64,000 nucleotides of DNA from Streptomyces spinosus (GCF_020400655.1 NZ_JAINRC010000010.1:248001-312000), one strand, 5' to 3'. Numbered from the stretch's first letter, positions 50,270-59,448 are shown. The notes: generated by a model not told the origin, from the letters alone. Made by a program: numbers and translations.

Positions 50270-51376
50270 GTGGAATCGGTGCGCGGCCGGTCGTCGCGCG
50301 GGGACCGGGACGATCGCGGGTGGCTGCGGGGCGCGCCGCCGCCGTGGTGGATCCGCGCGCTGCCCGTGCTGCTGCTCGCGGCCGTCGGCTCGGCCACGAT
50401 GGTCACGTCGCACGCCCGCGACCTCGGCTTCCTGCTGGGTGCCATCCCGCCGCTGGCGGTGCTGTCCTACGGCCCGCTGCTGACCGGTCTGCTCGGCGTG
50501 GGCGCGATCGTGGTGCTGAACCTGCCGGCCACCCATCTGAACCTCCCAGGCAGCACGGACGTGCTCACCATCGCGTTCGTGGCCGCGCTGAGCGTGTTCG
50601 TGTCCTATGTGCGCAGCCACCGGGACGCCCAGCTCCACACCGAACGGGCGATCGGCGAGGCGGTGCAGCAGGCCGTGCTGCCGCCCCTGCCGGACCGGGT
50701 CGGGCGGGTGGGGTGCGCGTCCTTCTACCGGGCCGCGCAGGACGGGACGCTGGTGGGCGGCGACTTCTTCGACGTGCGGGAGGGGCCGTACGGCGTGCGC
50801 GCGGTGATGGGTGACGTGCGGGGGCACGGGCTCGCGGCGGTCGCGACGGTGGTGTCGCTGCTGGGGGCGTTCCGGGAGGCCGCACTGGACCAGCCGGACC
50901 TGGAGTCGGTGGCCGCCCGGCTGGACCGCCGGCTCGCGGTGGACTCGGCGGGCGTCCGGGACGGGGAGCTGTTCGCGACCGCCCTGCTGCTGGAGTTCGC
51001 GGCGGACACGGCCGTGGTCCGGCTGGTGGCGTGCGGTCATCCGGTGCCGGTCCTGCTGTGCGAGGGACAGGCCCGGGAGGTGGCCGTCGCGCCCGGTCCG
51101 CCGCTCGGCATCGGGCTGGTGGGGGTGGATCCGCCGAAGGGGGCCACCGTGGCGCTGGGACCGGGCGACCGGCTCTTCCTGGCCTCCGACGGCGTGTGGG
51201 AGGCGCGGGACGGCACCGGTGCCTTCTACCCGCTGCCGGAGCGGCTGGCCGCCCTGTCCGGCGTCCCGTCCGCCGAGCTGCCCGGCACGGTGTGGGCGGA
51301 CATGGCCCGGCGGCGCTACGCGATCCGCGACGACGTCACCATGCTGGTGCTGATGCCCGCGCTGTCCGCCGGCTGA
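50270..51376 (+). CDS. membrane-bound PP2C (SpoIIE-like) phosphatase
   Basis: The 368-residue protein has three to four N-terminal membrane helices (about residues 28-110) and a cytosolic PP2C/SpoIIE domain from about residue 130. Metal-binding motifs are LVGGDFFDV and MGDVRGHGLAAVA, with FLASDGVWEARD and IRDDVTMLVL near the end. This is the common Streptomyces RsbU-like type, thought to dephosphorylate STAS proteins in partner-switching cascades. The GTG start follows a GGGGA. No kinase or STAS gene is directly adjacent. Confidence 0.88.
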   Translation: MESVRGRSSRGDRDDRGWLRGAPPPWWIRALPVLLLAAVGSATMVTSHARDLGFLLGAIPPLAVLSYGPLLTGLLGVGAIVVLNLPATHLNLPGSTDVLTIAFVAALSVFVSYVRSHRDAQLHTERAIGEAVQQAVLPPLPDRVGRVGCASFYRAAQDGTLVGGDFFDVREGPYGVRAVMGDVRGHGLAAVATVVSLLGAFREAALDQPDLESVAARLDRRLAVDSAGVRDGELFATALLLEFAADTAVVRLVACGHPVPVLLCEGQAREVAVAPGPPLGIGLVGVDPPKGATVALGPGDRLFLASDGVWEARDGTGAFYPLPERLAALSGVPSAELPGTVWADMARRRYAIRDDVTMLVLMPALSAG

Positions 51377-51394
51377 CCCCGTCGTCCCCGCCGG

Positions 51395-51844
51395 TCAGCC
51401 CACGTCCCACAGGAAGCGGTGGGTGTGGATGCCGAAGTACGGGAAGGACCGGACCTCGCGGACGCCCTCGATCGGGCGCACCACGTCGTTGACGAAGTCG
51501 AGCAGTGCCTTCGGGCCGGGTGCGACCACCTCGGCGAAGAGGTCGAAGCCGCCCGAGGTGAGCACCGAGTAGACGACCTCGGGGCGCTCGGCGAGGGTGT
51601 CGGCGACGGTCCGGGGGTCGCCGTCGACGCCGATGCCGAGCAGGGCCATGGCCTGTCCGCCCATGGCCATCGGGTCGGTGACGCCGACCACCTGGACCGC
51701 CTTGGAGTCCAGCAGCCGCTGGAGCCGCTGCCGGGCCGCCGAGGCGGACAGCCCGACCTTGGGGCCGAGGTCGGCGTAGGCGATACGGCCGTCGGTCTGC
51801 AGCTCGCGCAGGATGGCCCGGTCGATCTCGTCCATGTCCTTCAT
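51395..51844 (-). CDS. Lrp/AsnC-family transcriptional regulator
   Basis: The 149-residue protein has an N-terminal HTH (DEIDRAILRELQTDGRIAYADLGPKVGLSASAARQRLQRL) and a C-terminal RAM/ligand-binding domain (GIGVDGDPRTVADTLAERPEVVYSVLTSGGFDLFAEVV). It is encoded 19 bases downstream of the aminotransferase gene on the same strand and probably controls it in response to an amino acid. Two closely spaced ATGs (51844 and 51835) could start translation. Confidence 0.9.
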   Translation of the reverse strand: MKDMDEIDRAILRELQTDGRIAYADLGPKVGLSASAARQRLQRLLDSKAVQVVGVTDPMAMGGQAMALLGIGVDGDPRTVADTLAERPEVVYSVLTSGGFDLFAEVVAPGPKALLDFVNDVVRPIEGVREVRSFPYFGIHTHRFLWDVG

Positions 51845-51863
51845 CCCGTCCGGCTCCCCTTCC

Positions 51864-53213
51864 TCAGGCGGCCAGTTCGGCGAGCGCGGCGGCGAACACC
51901 TCGGTGTGGGTGTCGACGTCCTGCTCGGTGGTGTCCGGGCACATCAGCGCCATGTTGTGGAACGGGGTCAGCAGGATGCCCCGGTTGGCGAGGTAGAGGT
52001 GCAGGTAGTCCTCCAGCTCCGGGTCGGAGGCCGCCGCGGACTCGGTGCCGGTGCGCGGGGCCGGGGAGGTGAAGCGGTACTCGGTGCGGGCGCCGAGCCG
52101 GCTGACCGACCAGGGCAGCCGGTGGGCCTCGATGCCCGCCCGGACGCCCGCCTCGAAGCGCTCGGCGAGGCTCGCCATCCGGGCGAACGCCTCGTCGGTC
52201 AGCACGTGCTCCAGGGTGGCGCGGGTGGCCGCGACCGACAGCGCGTTGCCCGCGAGGGTGCCGCCGACGCCGCCCATGTCGACGAGGTCGAGGTCGGTGC
52301 GGCCGAGCAGCCGGTCGGCGAGTTCGGCGGAGAGCCCGTAGGCGCCGGCCGGGATGCCGCCGCCGATCGCCTTGCCGATGGTGAGCAGGTCGGGCTCCAG
52401 GTCCCAGGCGGCCGTGCAGCCGCCGGGCCCGGCGGAGAAGGTGTGCGTCTCGTCGTTGACGAGCAGGGCGCCGTACCGCCGGGTCAGCTCGCGGACGCCG
52501 GCGAGGTAGCCGGGTTCGGGCAGCACGATGCCGATGTTGGTGAGGGCGGGCTCCATCAGGACGGCGGCGACGTCGCCGTGCGCCAGCTCCCGCTCCAGCC
52601 CGGCGAGGTCGTTGAACTCGGCGACCCGGCTGGTCAGCGTCACGTCGCAGGGCGCGCCGACGTTGCCGGGGCGGGCGGTGCCGGTGCCGTCCGGGCCGGT
52701 GACGATCAGCGACTCGTCCACGCTGCCGTGGTAGCAGTAGCTGTTGACGAGGATCTTCGGCCGGCCGGTCACGGCACGGGCGAGCCGGATCGCCCAGCGG
52801 TTGGCGTCGGTGGCGGTGAGCGAGAAGCTCCAGCGGGCCAGGCCGAAGCGGCGGGTCAGTTCGGCGCCGACCCACTCGGCGTCCTCGGTGGGCAGCATGG
52901 CGGTGGCCCCGCCGAGTTCGGCGTACCGGCGGTGCACCGCCTCGGTGACGGGAGCGGGTGAGTGGCCGGCCATCGCGCCGGTGTCACCGAGGCAGAAGTC
53001 GATGTACGCGTGACCGTCGACGTCGGTGACCCGGGCGCCGCGCGCCCCGGCCAGGTAGCGCGGGAAGGCACCGGCGGTCTTGTTCATCCAGGTCATCGGG
53101 ACCCGGCCGAAGAGGTGGTCGGCGCGCGCGTACGCCGCCCGGGAGCGCGGGTTGCGGCGTTCGGCCTCGGCGCTCTCGCGGGCCAGAAGGGCGGGCAGAC
53201 GCGTGCGGTCCAT
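51864..53213 (-). CDS. class III aminotransferase (glutamate-1-semialdehyde aminomutase-like)
   Basis: The 449-residue PLP enzyme has the class III signature: VNDETHTFSAGPGGC (Asp binding the PLP ring nitrogen) and the catalytic Lys in LTIGKAIGGGIPAGAYG. IDFCLGDTGAMAGHSPAPV and the C-terminal FHNMALMCPDTTEQDVD resemble HemL-like transaminases. The substrate is probably an omega-amino or beta-amino acid; it is not the housekeeping HemL by context. The ATG at 53213 has GAGG 6 bases upstream. The AsnC regulator follows closely. Confidence 0.87.
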   Translation of the reverse strand: MDRTRLPALLARESAEAERRNPRSRAAYARADHLFGRVPMTWMNKTAGAFPRYLAGARGARVTDVDGHAYIDFCLGDTGAMAGHSPAPVTEAVHRRYAELGGATAMLPTEDAEWVGAELTRRFGLARWSFSLTATDANRWAIRLARAVTGRPKILVNSYCYHGSVDESLIVTGPDGTGTARPGNVGAPCDVTLTSRVAEFNDLAGLERELAHGDVAAVLMEPALTNIGIVLPEPGYLAGVRELTRRYGALLVNDETHTFSAGPGGCTAAWDLEPDLLTIGKAIGGGIPAGAYGLSAELADRLLGRTDLDLVDMGGVGGTLAGNALSVAATRATLEHVLTDEAFARMASLAERFEAGVRAGIEAHRLPWSVSRLGARTEYRFTSPAPRTGTESAAASDPELEDYLHLYLANRGILLTPFHNMALMCPDTTEQDVDTHTEVFAAALAELAA

Positions 53214-53554
53214 GGGACACCTCGACAGAGACGGAGAGGGAATGGCGTGAGCGTACGACGGAAACAATGCGCTTCTCAAGGCCTGACGCTCGAATCAATT
53301 GTCCGTACGCTCGAATCGGGCGCATCGAGCGCACTTCCTCCCTCGGACGAGTGGCACACCCCCGTAACCCCGGCTGACGAACCCGCGCGCGGAGTCCGAA
53401 CATCCCACCTCAAACGCCAGGGCGCGCCACCCCTTCCGCCACATAGAAATATCTACAACGATGCATATGCCGGGCTGGCGTGCGGACGCACGGAGTGCCC
53501 GGACACAGCCGTTCCCTGCGCCCGGGCAGGCGAGCGAGGACATCCGGAGCGTGC
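53214..53554. promoter_or_regulatory. 341-bp intergenic region with repeated ACGCTCGAATC
   Basis: Between the aminotransferase (leftward) and the next gene (rightward). ACGCTCGAATC occurs at 53286-53296 and 53307-53317, exactly 21 bases apart, followed by an inverted partial copy (CATCGAGCG) near 53323. Two-turn spacing is typical of AsnC/Lrp sites. The stretch also holds an A+T-rich patch near 53440-53470. No gene is visible. Confidence 0.5.
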
Positions 53555-54028
53555 ATGACGAACACGATGTGGATGCGGGGCGTGGAGTGGCTGGCGGCGG
53601 CGTCGGCCGACCCGCGCGCCTGCAAATGGGAATGGGACCACGGCGAGGGCGTCGCACTGCTGGAGGCCGGCCGCTTCTGGGACGTGCTGAGCGTCCCCGA
53701 CCGGCTGGGACTGCTCACCCTGGACCTGCTGTGGCGGCCCGGCCTGCCGGTGCCGGGGCCGACGCTGGTGGACACGGCGGCGGGCAGGGTGGGGTTCTTC
53801 CTGCCGCCGCAGCCGTCCGACGGCTGGATCGGCGCCGGACTGCGCTACGCGACCAGGGGCTCCTGGGTCACCGTGCCACCGCCCTACCGGCCCGCGCGCT
53901 CCCTGGAGTGGCTCGTGCCACCCGACGGCACCGGAGCGCTGCACGCGCCCGGTGCCCTGGAGGAAGCGCTGCAACAGGCCAACGGCACGCTGGCGGTACT
54001 CACCCCGCTGTGCGCGCCGCACCGGTGA
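53555..54028 (+). CDS. hypothetical protein, Prim-Pol N-terminal-like (157 aa)
   Basis: The protein starts MTNTMWMRGVEWLAAASADPRACKWEWDHGEGVALLEAGRFWDVL and has Trp-rich conserved-looking blocks (LTLDLLWRPGLP, VGFFLPPQPSDGW). It resembles a widespread Streptomyces family sometimes annotated as bifunctional DNA primase/polymerase N-terminal-like, but no catalytic acidic triad is evident. It is cytosolic. GGAG precedes the ATG by 6 bases. The function is unknown. Confidence 0.65.
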   Translation: MTNTMWMRGVEWLAAASADPRACKWEWDHGEGVALLEAGRFWDVLSVPDRLGLLTLDLLWRPGLPVPGPTLVDTAAGRVGFFLPPQPSDGWIGAGLRYATRGSWVTVPPPYRPARSLEWLVPPDGTGALHAPGALEEALQQANGTLAVLTPLCAPHR

Positions 54029-54032
54029 CGGT

Positions 54033-54242
54033 TCACAGGTGCCTGGCCTCGCGCCGGGCGCCGCGGGTGCGGCCGGAGAGGGCGGCCCACAGCGCGTCCG
54101 GCTCGGCGGGGACGGTCCGCCCCTGCGCCCGCCACTCCGCGACGAGCCCGGCGTAGATCGGCTCCCCCGTACGGTCCATCTGGCGCAGCCGGCGGATCCG
54201 GTCCATGCGCTCCATCCGGTCCATCCAGTCCAAGCGGTTCAT
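54033..54242 (-). CDS. small hypothetical protein with Met-Asp-Arg repeats (69 aa)
   Basis: The N-terminal 25 residues are a run of Met/Asp/Arg/Glu motifs (MDRMERMDRIRRLRQMDR), likely a charged amphipathic helix. A short C-terminal part follows with WRAQGRTVPAEPDALWAALSG. No domain is recognised. It converges on the preceding gene with a 4-base gap. The ribosome site is weak, so the gene call is uncertain. Confidence 0.45.
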   Translation of the reverse strand: MNRLDWMDRMERMDRIRRLRQMDRTGEPIYAGLVAEWRAQGRTVPAEPDALWAALSGRTRGARREARHL

Positions 54243-54370
54243 GCCGGGGCAACGCCCGGGACCCGCCACCGGTACGCCCCGGGCCGCGCGCTCACCGGGT
54301 CGGGTGACTCCATCGCCCGAACGAGGCCTTCCGCCCGTCGGACAAGCATTACGTCGGCCGGGAGTTTCCC

Positions 54371-54402
54371 GGGCCGGGGCCGGGGCCGGGGCCGGGGCCG
54401 GG
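54371..54402. repeat. GGGGCC hexanucleotide repeat
   Basis: About five consecutive GGGGCC units, ending in a run of G. The plus strand can form G-quadruplexes. Confidence 0.85.
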
Positions 54403-55105
54403 GGGAGCGTGCCGCGCCCGGCGCGCGTCGTCGCTGCTCGGCTGGGCCGGTCCGGGCTCCGACGCCCGCCCCGCGCACGGTCGCCTCTCACGTGCCGGGA
54501 GTCGGCCCCCGCCGCCCACGTCCGTGCGTCTGCCGCCGGGGAGCCGTGGTCGCCGCACCGTCGGGAGTACCGGAGTGCTGTGCGCGCCGCTCACGGAAGG
54601 GCCCGCACCGGCCGCTGCACCGCCCCGTCCGTCACCGCCCCGCCCGGCCGGCCCGGCCCACCGAGCCCGTCGGACTCGGAGCCGGACGTCCGCGCCCTCT
54701 CCCCCGCCCAGACGCGCCGGATCACGCGCGAGGCGAACGTGCTGGGGGTGACCGTGGGCATCCGGACCCGAGGCGCCTGAAGGGGTGACGGTCTGCGGGC
54801 AGGCCGCCCGCGGACATGGCTCCGCCGGCGGCCTGGGGGGGGTGGCCGCCGGCGGAGACGCCGCGCCCCGGGCGGGGGGAAGGCCCTGGGCGACTCAGCA
54901 GTCGGATGCCCTGGAATCCGGGAAGTACGCGCGCGAGTCCCGGCTCATTCCCCACCGGGGACCCGCAACGGGGGGCACGGGGCCGTTGGGACTCGGCACA
55001 GGCTGGTCGAGCCGGTCGGACTCGGCAGGCCGGGCAGGCCGGTCGAGTCGGGCAAACCGGTCAGGCCTGTCAGGCCGTTGAAACTCGGCAGGCCCGGTCG
55101 AGCCC

Positions 55106-55161
55106 GGCGGGCCCGTGAGGCCGGTGGGCCCGTGAGGCCGGCGGGCCCGTGAGGCCGGTGG
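55106..55161. repeat. 17-bp tandem repeat
   Basis: Three copies of a 17-bp unit containing GGGCCCGTGAGGCCG, differing at one C/T position, plus the start of a fourth. The 110 bases before it contain looser CAGGCCGGTCGA-like repeats. Confidence 0.8.
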
Positions 55162-55254
55162 GACAAGGCGGGGGTGGGGCCGCCGGTCCCGCGGGCGCGG
55201 CGGGTGGGCGCCGCGGGCCGTCGCGTCCGGGCCCCTTCGTCGCCGTACCGTCCC

Positions 55255-56865
55255 TCACTCCGCCACGGTGGTCCTCCCGCGGCTCATCGCGGCCGCTCCC
55301 AGGAGTGCGCCCAGGACGCAGAGGGTGCCGGTGAGCGCCGCGGCGGTGTGCAGGCCGTTCATGAAAGCCTGTCCGCTGCCCTCGGTCACGGCCGCCCGGA
55401 GGGGCTTCGGCATGGTGCCGGAGACGGGGGCCACTCCCATCGCCACCGCGTCCTTGGCCTCGGCCAGCCTCCCGGCCAGGGCCCGCGGCACGCCCGCGCC
55501 GGCCAGCTCGGTCCGCAGCGTGGCGCCGACGCGGGCGCTGATGACGGACACCAGCACGGACGTGCCGAGCGCACCGCCGATCTGCAGGGTGGTGGCCTGG
55601 AGTCCGCCGGCCACACCGCCGTCCCGAACGGGCGCGTTGCCGACGATCGCGTCGGAGGAGGCGGACAGCACCATGCCGACGCCGAGGCCGAGCGCGACGA
55701 ACGGCGGCCACATGGTGGCGTACGGGGAGTCGCCGGACCAGCTCAGCATGGTGAAGCAGGCCGCCGCCTGGAGCAGCATGCCGAGCGGCATGCACAAGCG
55801 GGCTCCGAAGCGCTCGGTCAGGGCGGCGCCGAGCGGGGAGGCGATAAGCGAGGCGAGGCTCAGCGGCAGGGTGCGGACCCCTGCCTGGACCGGCGTCAGG
55901 CCGCGCACGTTCTGCAGGTAGAGCATGACGAAGAAGATCACGCCCAGCATGACGAAGAAGTTCAGGGCGGTGATGACCGTACCGACGGTCAGGTCGCGGC
56001 TGCGGAAGAGCCGCATCGGCAGCAGCGGGTGCTCGACACGGGTCTCGTGGCGGCCGAAGAGGACGAGGAGGAGCAGGCCCGCGAGGATCGCGCCCCATGT
56101 CCCCGCGGACGCCCAGCCCCAGGTCTCGCCCTTGACGACACCGAAGACGACGCTCAGCAGGCCGAGCGCGAGCAGGACGACCCCGGTGACGTCGAAGCGG
56201 TGGTGGCCGGTCGTGTTCCTCGACTGCGGCAGCACGAACGCGCTGAAGGCGCAGGCGAGTACGCCGATGGGCAGGTTGATGTAGAACACGGACTCCCAGC
56301 TGACGTGCTCCACCAGCAGGCCGCCCACGATCGGGCCGAGCGCCGTGGAGACGGCCGAGACCATCGCCCAGATGCCCACCGCCATACCGAACCTGCGCGG
56401 CGGGAACACCGCGCGCAGCAGGCCGAGGGTGTTGGGCATGAGCAGACCGCCGAAGACTCCCTGGAGCGCGCGGAAGGCGACGACCCCGGTGATGGAGCCG
56501 GACAGGCCGATGGCGACGGAGGAGAGCGCGAATCCGGCGACGCCGGCGAGGTAGAAGGTGCGCCGGCCGAAACGGTCGCCGAGCTTGCCGCCGAGGATGA
56601 GGGTGGCGGCGAGGGCGAGCAGGTAGGCGTTGGTGACCCACTGCAACTGGGCGGTGGACGCGTGCAGTTCGCGGCCGATCTCGGGGTTGGCGATCGCGAC
56701 GACGGATCCGTCGAGCTGGACCATGAACAGGCCGAACGCGACCGCGCAGAGGGTGAGCCAGGGGTTGGCGCGCCGCCGGGCGGCGGCGGTGACCGGCGCC
56801 GTGGGCGATCCGGAGGACGCCGGCGACGCGGGCACGGCGGAGTGATCCACGGAGGTGGACGGCAT
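55255..56865 (-). CDS. DHA2-family multidrug exporter (MFS, EmrB/QacA type)
   Basis: The 536-residue protein has about 14 membrane helices. The first helix carries LTLCAVAFGLFMVQLDGSVVAIANPEIG (motif D1), then LGGKLGDRFGRRTFYLAG (motif A) and the motif C region WAMVSAVSTALGPIVGGLLVEHVSW. These define the 14-TMS drug:H+ antiporter family. It likely exports an antibiotic or toxic compound. The regulator gene upstream is a MarR on the same strand, 183 bases away, so the exporter is probably in its regulon. Confidence 0.9.
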   Translation of the reverse strand: MPSTSVDHSAVPASPASSGSPTAPVTAAARRRANPWLTLCAVAFGLFMVQLDGSVVAIANPEIGRELHASTAQLQWVTNAYLLALAATLILGGKLGDRFGRRTFYLAGVAGFALSSVAIGLSGSITGVVAFRALQGVFGGLLMPNTLGLLRAVFPPRRFGMAVGIWAMVSAVSTALGPIVGGLLVEHVSWESVFYINLPIGVLACAFSAFVLPQSRNTTGHHRFDVTGVVLLALGLLSVVFGVVKGETWGWASAGTWGAILAGLLLLVLFGRHETRVEHPLLPMRLFRSRDLTVGTVITALNFFVMLGVIFFVMLYLQNVRGLTPVQAGVRTLPLSLASLIASPLGAALTERFGARLCMPLGMLLQAAACFTMLSWSGDSPYATMWPPFVALGLGVGMVLSASSDAIVGNAPVRDGGVAGGLQATTLQIGGALGTSVLVSVISARVGATLRTELAGAGVPRALAGRLAEAKDAVAMGVAPVSGTMPKPLRAAVTEGSGQAFMNGLHTAAALTGTLCVLGALLGAAAMSRGRTTVAE

Positions 56866-57048
56866 GGAGGAGCCTCGTCTGGTACGGGGATGCGGAAAGG
56901 GATGTGTGACGGACGGGAACGTCCGCGCCGGCCCGCGCTCCCGGCCGGCGACGGCACGCACGGGCGCCGGCCGGACAGGGGGCTGGGGTCTTCCGTCCGG
57001 ATCAGGCTGGATCAGCCCGGCGTGATCGGAACGAAAGACTCCGAGGGC

Positions 57049-57531
57049 TCAGCGGGCGGCGGAGCGGAGCCCGCGCGTCAGCGACTGCAGGGCGCCGAGG
57101 GCCGAGCCGAGGGCGTCCATCTCGCCCTCGGTGAGCGTCAGCAGGGCCTCCGTGAGGTGCGAGACCTGCAGGGCGCGCACCTCGCCGAGGCGCCGCCGGG
57201 CCACAGCCGTCGGATGCAGACGGACGACGCGCTTGTCGGCGCTGTCCTGCCGGCGCTCCAGCAGTCCCTGCTCGGTGAGCTGGGAGACCAGCGCGCTGAC
57301 GTTGTTGGGCTTCATCAGCAGGGCGTCGGCTGCCTCGCGGACCGTGGCGCCCTCGTGCTCGGCGACGTGGCGGAGCAGGTTGAGGTGGCCCTCGGGCGGC
57401 TTGGGGAGGGCGTAGTCACGGGCGACCAGCCGGTCCAGGGCCCGGTGCAGCGCGGGCAGGGCGTCGGCGAGCGCCGGGGCGACGCTGTCGACGTCCCGCT
57501 GACGGGCGCTGGATCCGGGCAGGGAGGACAC
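57049..57531 (-). CDS. MarR-family transcriptional regulator
   Basis: The 160-residue protein has the MarR winged helix: HLNLLRHVAEHEGATVREAADALLMKPNNVSALVSQLTEQGLLERRQDSADKRVVRLHPTAVA, where DKR is the wing. It lies upstream of the DHA2 exporter on the same strand. Palindromic sites immediately upstream suggest self-repression. The GTG start has no strong ribosome site. Confidence 0.88.
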   Translation of the reverse strand: MSSLPGSSARQRDVDSVAPALADALPALHRALDRLVARDYALPKPPEGHLNLLRHVAEHEGATVREAADALLMKPNNVSALVSQLTEQGLLERRQDSADKRVVRLHPTAVARRRLGEVRALQVSHLTEALLTLTEGEMDALGSALGALQSLTRGLRSAAR

Positions 57532-57544
57532 GACCGCAACGATA

Positions 57545-57587
57545 GGTATGACTTCATACCCATGTCAAACAGGTATGAAGTCATAGG
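57545..57587. promoter_or_regulatory. paired palindromes, MarR operator candidate
   Basis: GGTATGA-CT-TCATACC (57545-57560) is a perfect palindrome. GGTATGAAGTCATAGG (57572-57587) is an imperfect one, and together they form a larger inverted repeat with 14-base arms. They lie between the divergent MarR and YrdC-like genes. Confidence 0.7.
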
Positions 57588-57625
57588 TATCTGTTGCGCG
57601 CCCCGGGACGGCATAAGCTCGGCAG

Positions 57626-58246
57626 ATGGCGAAGTACTTCGACGTGCACCCCGAGAACCCGCAGCCGCGCAGCATCGGCCAGGTCGCCGACGCGGTCCGC
57701 TCGGGGGCGCTCATCGCATACCCGACCGACTCCTGTTACGCGCTCGGCTGCCGGCTGGGCAGCCGGGACGGGACGGACCGGATCCGCTCCATCCGCCGGC
57801 TGGACCACCGGCACCACTTCACCCTGATGTGCCGGGACTTCGCGCAGCTCGGCCAGTTCGTCCGGGTCGACAACGACGTGTTCCGGGCCGTGAAGGCGTC
57901 GACACCGGGCAGCTACACGTTCATCCTGCCGGCCACCCGCGAGGTGCCGCGCATGCTCCAGCACCCGAAGAAGAAGACCGTGGGCGTGCGCATCCCCGAC
58001 CACGTGGTCACCCAGGCGCTGCTGGCGGAGCTGGGCGAGCCGCTGCTGTCCAGCACGCTGCTGCTGCCGGACGAGGAGGAGCCGCTGACCCAGGGCTGGG
58101 AGATCAAGGACCGGCTCGACCACGTGGTGGACGCCGTGGTCGACTCGGGCGAATGCGGCACCGAACCGACGACGGTGGTCGACTTCTCCAGCGGCGAGGC
58201 GGTGATCGTCCGGCGGGGCGCCGGCGACACCAGCCGCTTCGAGTGA
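57626..58246 (+). CDS. YrdC/Sua5/YciO-family protein (threonylcarbamoyl-AMP synthase-like)
   Basis: The 206-residue protein has the YrdC fold signature: GALIAYPTDSCYALGC, the KR-like region with LDHRHHFTLMCRD, PGSYTFILPATREVPR, and the VGVRIPDHVV strand. The first basic motif is RSIRRLDHRHH, closer to YciO than to TsaC. It may make threonylcarbamoyl-AMP for tRNA t6A or have a related role. It shares its upstream region with the MarR gene. Confidence 0.85.
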   Translation: MAKYFDVHPENPQPRSIGQVADAVRSGALIAYPTDSCYALGCRLGSRDGTDRIRSIRRLDHRHHFTLMCRDFAQLGQFVRVDNDVFRAVKASTPGSYTFILPATREVPRMLQHPKKKTVGVRIPDHVVTQALLAELGEPLLSSTLLLPDEEEPLTQGWEIKDRLDHVVDAVVDSGECGTEPTTVVDFSSGEAVIVRRGAGDTSRFE

Positions 58247-58692
58247 GCGCCGGGGACACTGGTTCCCACCGGGCGGGCGTCTCGGCGGCCGCACGTGGCA
58301 CGTGAACACCCGGGGCGACCGGCCCGCCGGGCGAGCCCCTGCCGCGGTGGACCGGCGCCGGGACACCAGGCGAACGCCCCGGCCCGCTGGACGCGAACTT
58401 CCGGGGAGACCTCACGAGGCCGGCCGCGCACGCAGCGCCACCGGCACCAGGCGGGCCGTCCGAGGGTCACCGCCGCCGGCGGCCGGACCCCGCGTGCGCC
58501 CGCCCCCTCGATGCCTGCGGACATCGCGCGCACCGGCCCCGGCGCCATGCCGGCCGCGCCGCACCGCCCCGCGCGTGAGCGCCGGGGCACCGGGTGCGCC
58601 GGAGCGGATCTTGCGTGGCAGCATGACGGTAGCCGCGGCGCCGGGCAGGCATCCGCCGCCCGCGCCCATTCCCGAGGGAGGGCCTTCTCACC
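58247..58692. other. 446-bp stretch without a convincing gene
   Basis: I see no domain-bearing frame, RNA gene or repeat. It presumably contains the promoter of the dienelactone hydrolase gene. Short out-of-frame ATGs occur near its end. Confidence 0.4.
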
Positions 58693-59448
58693 ATGACCGA
58701 TGTCCAGGCGACCGCCGTCGACATCCCCACCGAGGACGGCGTCGCCGACGCCTACCTCGTCCATCCGGCCGACGGCCGGCCCCGTCCGGCCGTCCTCTTC
58801 TACCAGGACGCCTACGGTCTGCGGCCGTACCTGCGGTCGATGGCCGACCGGCTCGCCGGCGCCGGCTACACGGTGCTGGTGCCGAACGTGTTCTACCGCC
58901 TGGGCCGGGCACCGGTCCTCCAGCTGCCCGAGTTCATCGACCCGGACGCCGACCCGACCCTCTGGGAGCGGCTGGGCCCGATCGTGGCCGGACTGACGCC
59001 GGACCAGGTCAGGCGGGACGCGGACGCCTACCTGCGGTGGCTGGCCGACAGCCCGGTCGCGGCCGACGGCCCGGTCGCGCTGACCGGGTACTGCATGGGC
59101 GCCCGGCTCGTGCTGTGGACAGCGGGCGCCCACCCGGACCGGATCGCTGCGGGAGCCGGCTTCCACGGCGGGCGCCTCGCCGCCGACGACCCGGACAGCC
59201 CGCACCTGCAGGCTCCGGCCATCACCGCCGAGCTCTACTTCGGGCACGCCGACGAGGACCCGTCGCTGCCCCCGGAGCAGGTGGCGCGCTTCGAGGAGGC
59301 GTTGACCGCCGCCGGGGTGCGGCACACCTGCGAGGTGTACACCGGTGCCCACCACGGCTACACCCAGGCGGACACCCCGGCCTACGACCGGGAGGCCGAC
59401 GAGCGGCACTGGGCGGCGCTGCTCGGGCTGCTCAAGCGCACCTTCTGA
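58693..59448 (+). CDS. dienelactone hydrolase-family protein
   Basis: The 251-residue alpha/beta hydrolase has the dienelactone-hydrolase Cys nucleophile in LTGYCMGARL, VLFYQDAYGLRPYLRSMADRLA at the front, and the catalytic His in TGAHHGYTQ. These enzymes act on lactone intermediates or other esters. GGGAGG lies 10 bases or so before the ATG. A terminator hairpin follows. Confidence 0.88.
   Translation: MTDVQATAVDIPTEDGVADAYLVHPADGRPRPAVLFYQDAYGLRPYLRSMADRLAGAGYTVLVPNVFYRLGRAPVLQLPEFIDPDADPTLWERLGPIVAGLTPDQVRRDADAYLRWLADSPVAADGPVALTGYCMGARLVLWTAGAHPDRIAAGAGFHGGRLAADDPDSPHLQAPAITAELYFGHADEDPSLPPEQVARFEEALTAAGVRHTCEVYTGAHHGYTQADTPAYDREADERHWAALLGLLKRTF

Larger units (their letters stand above)
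54243..55254. other. 1-kb low-complexity region without a convincing gene
   Basis: This stretch holds a GGGGCC microsatellite, short G/C-rich repeats and a 17-bp tandem repeat before the end of the exporter gene. Open frames exist but show no domain and have strongly skewed composition. The end of one plus-strand frame (PAQTRRITREANVLGVTVGIRTR, ending 54780) looks slightly protein-like and could be a degraded gene. Confidence 0.45.

Noticed and set aside
55106..55161. CRISPR-like array in the 17-bp repeats
   Set aside because: Units are directly adjacent without spacers, and no cas gene is present in the window.
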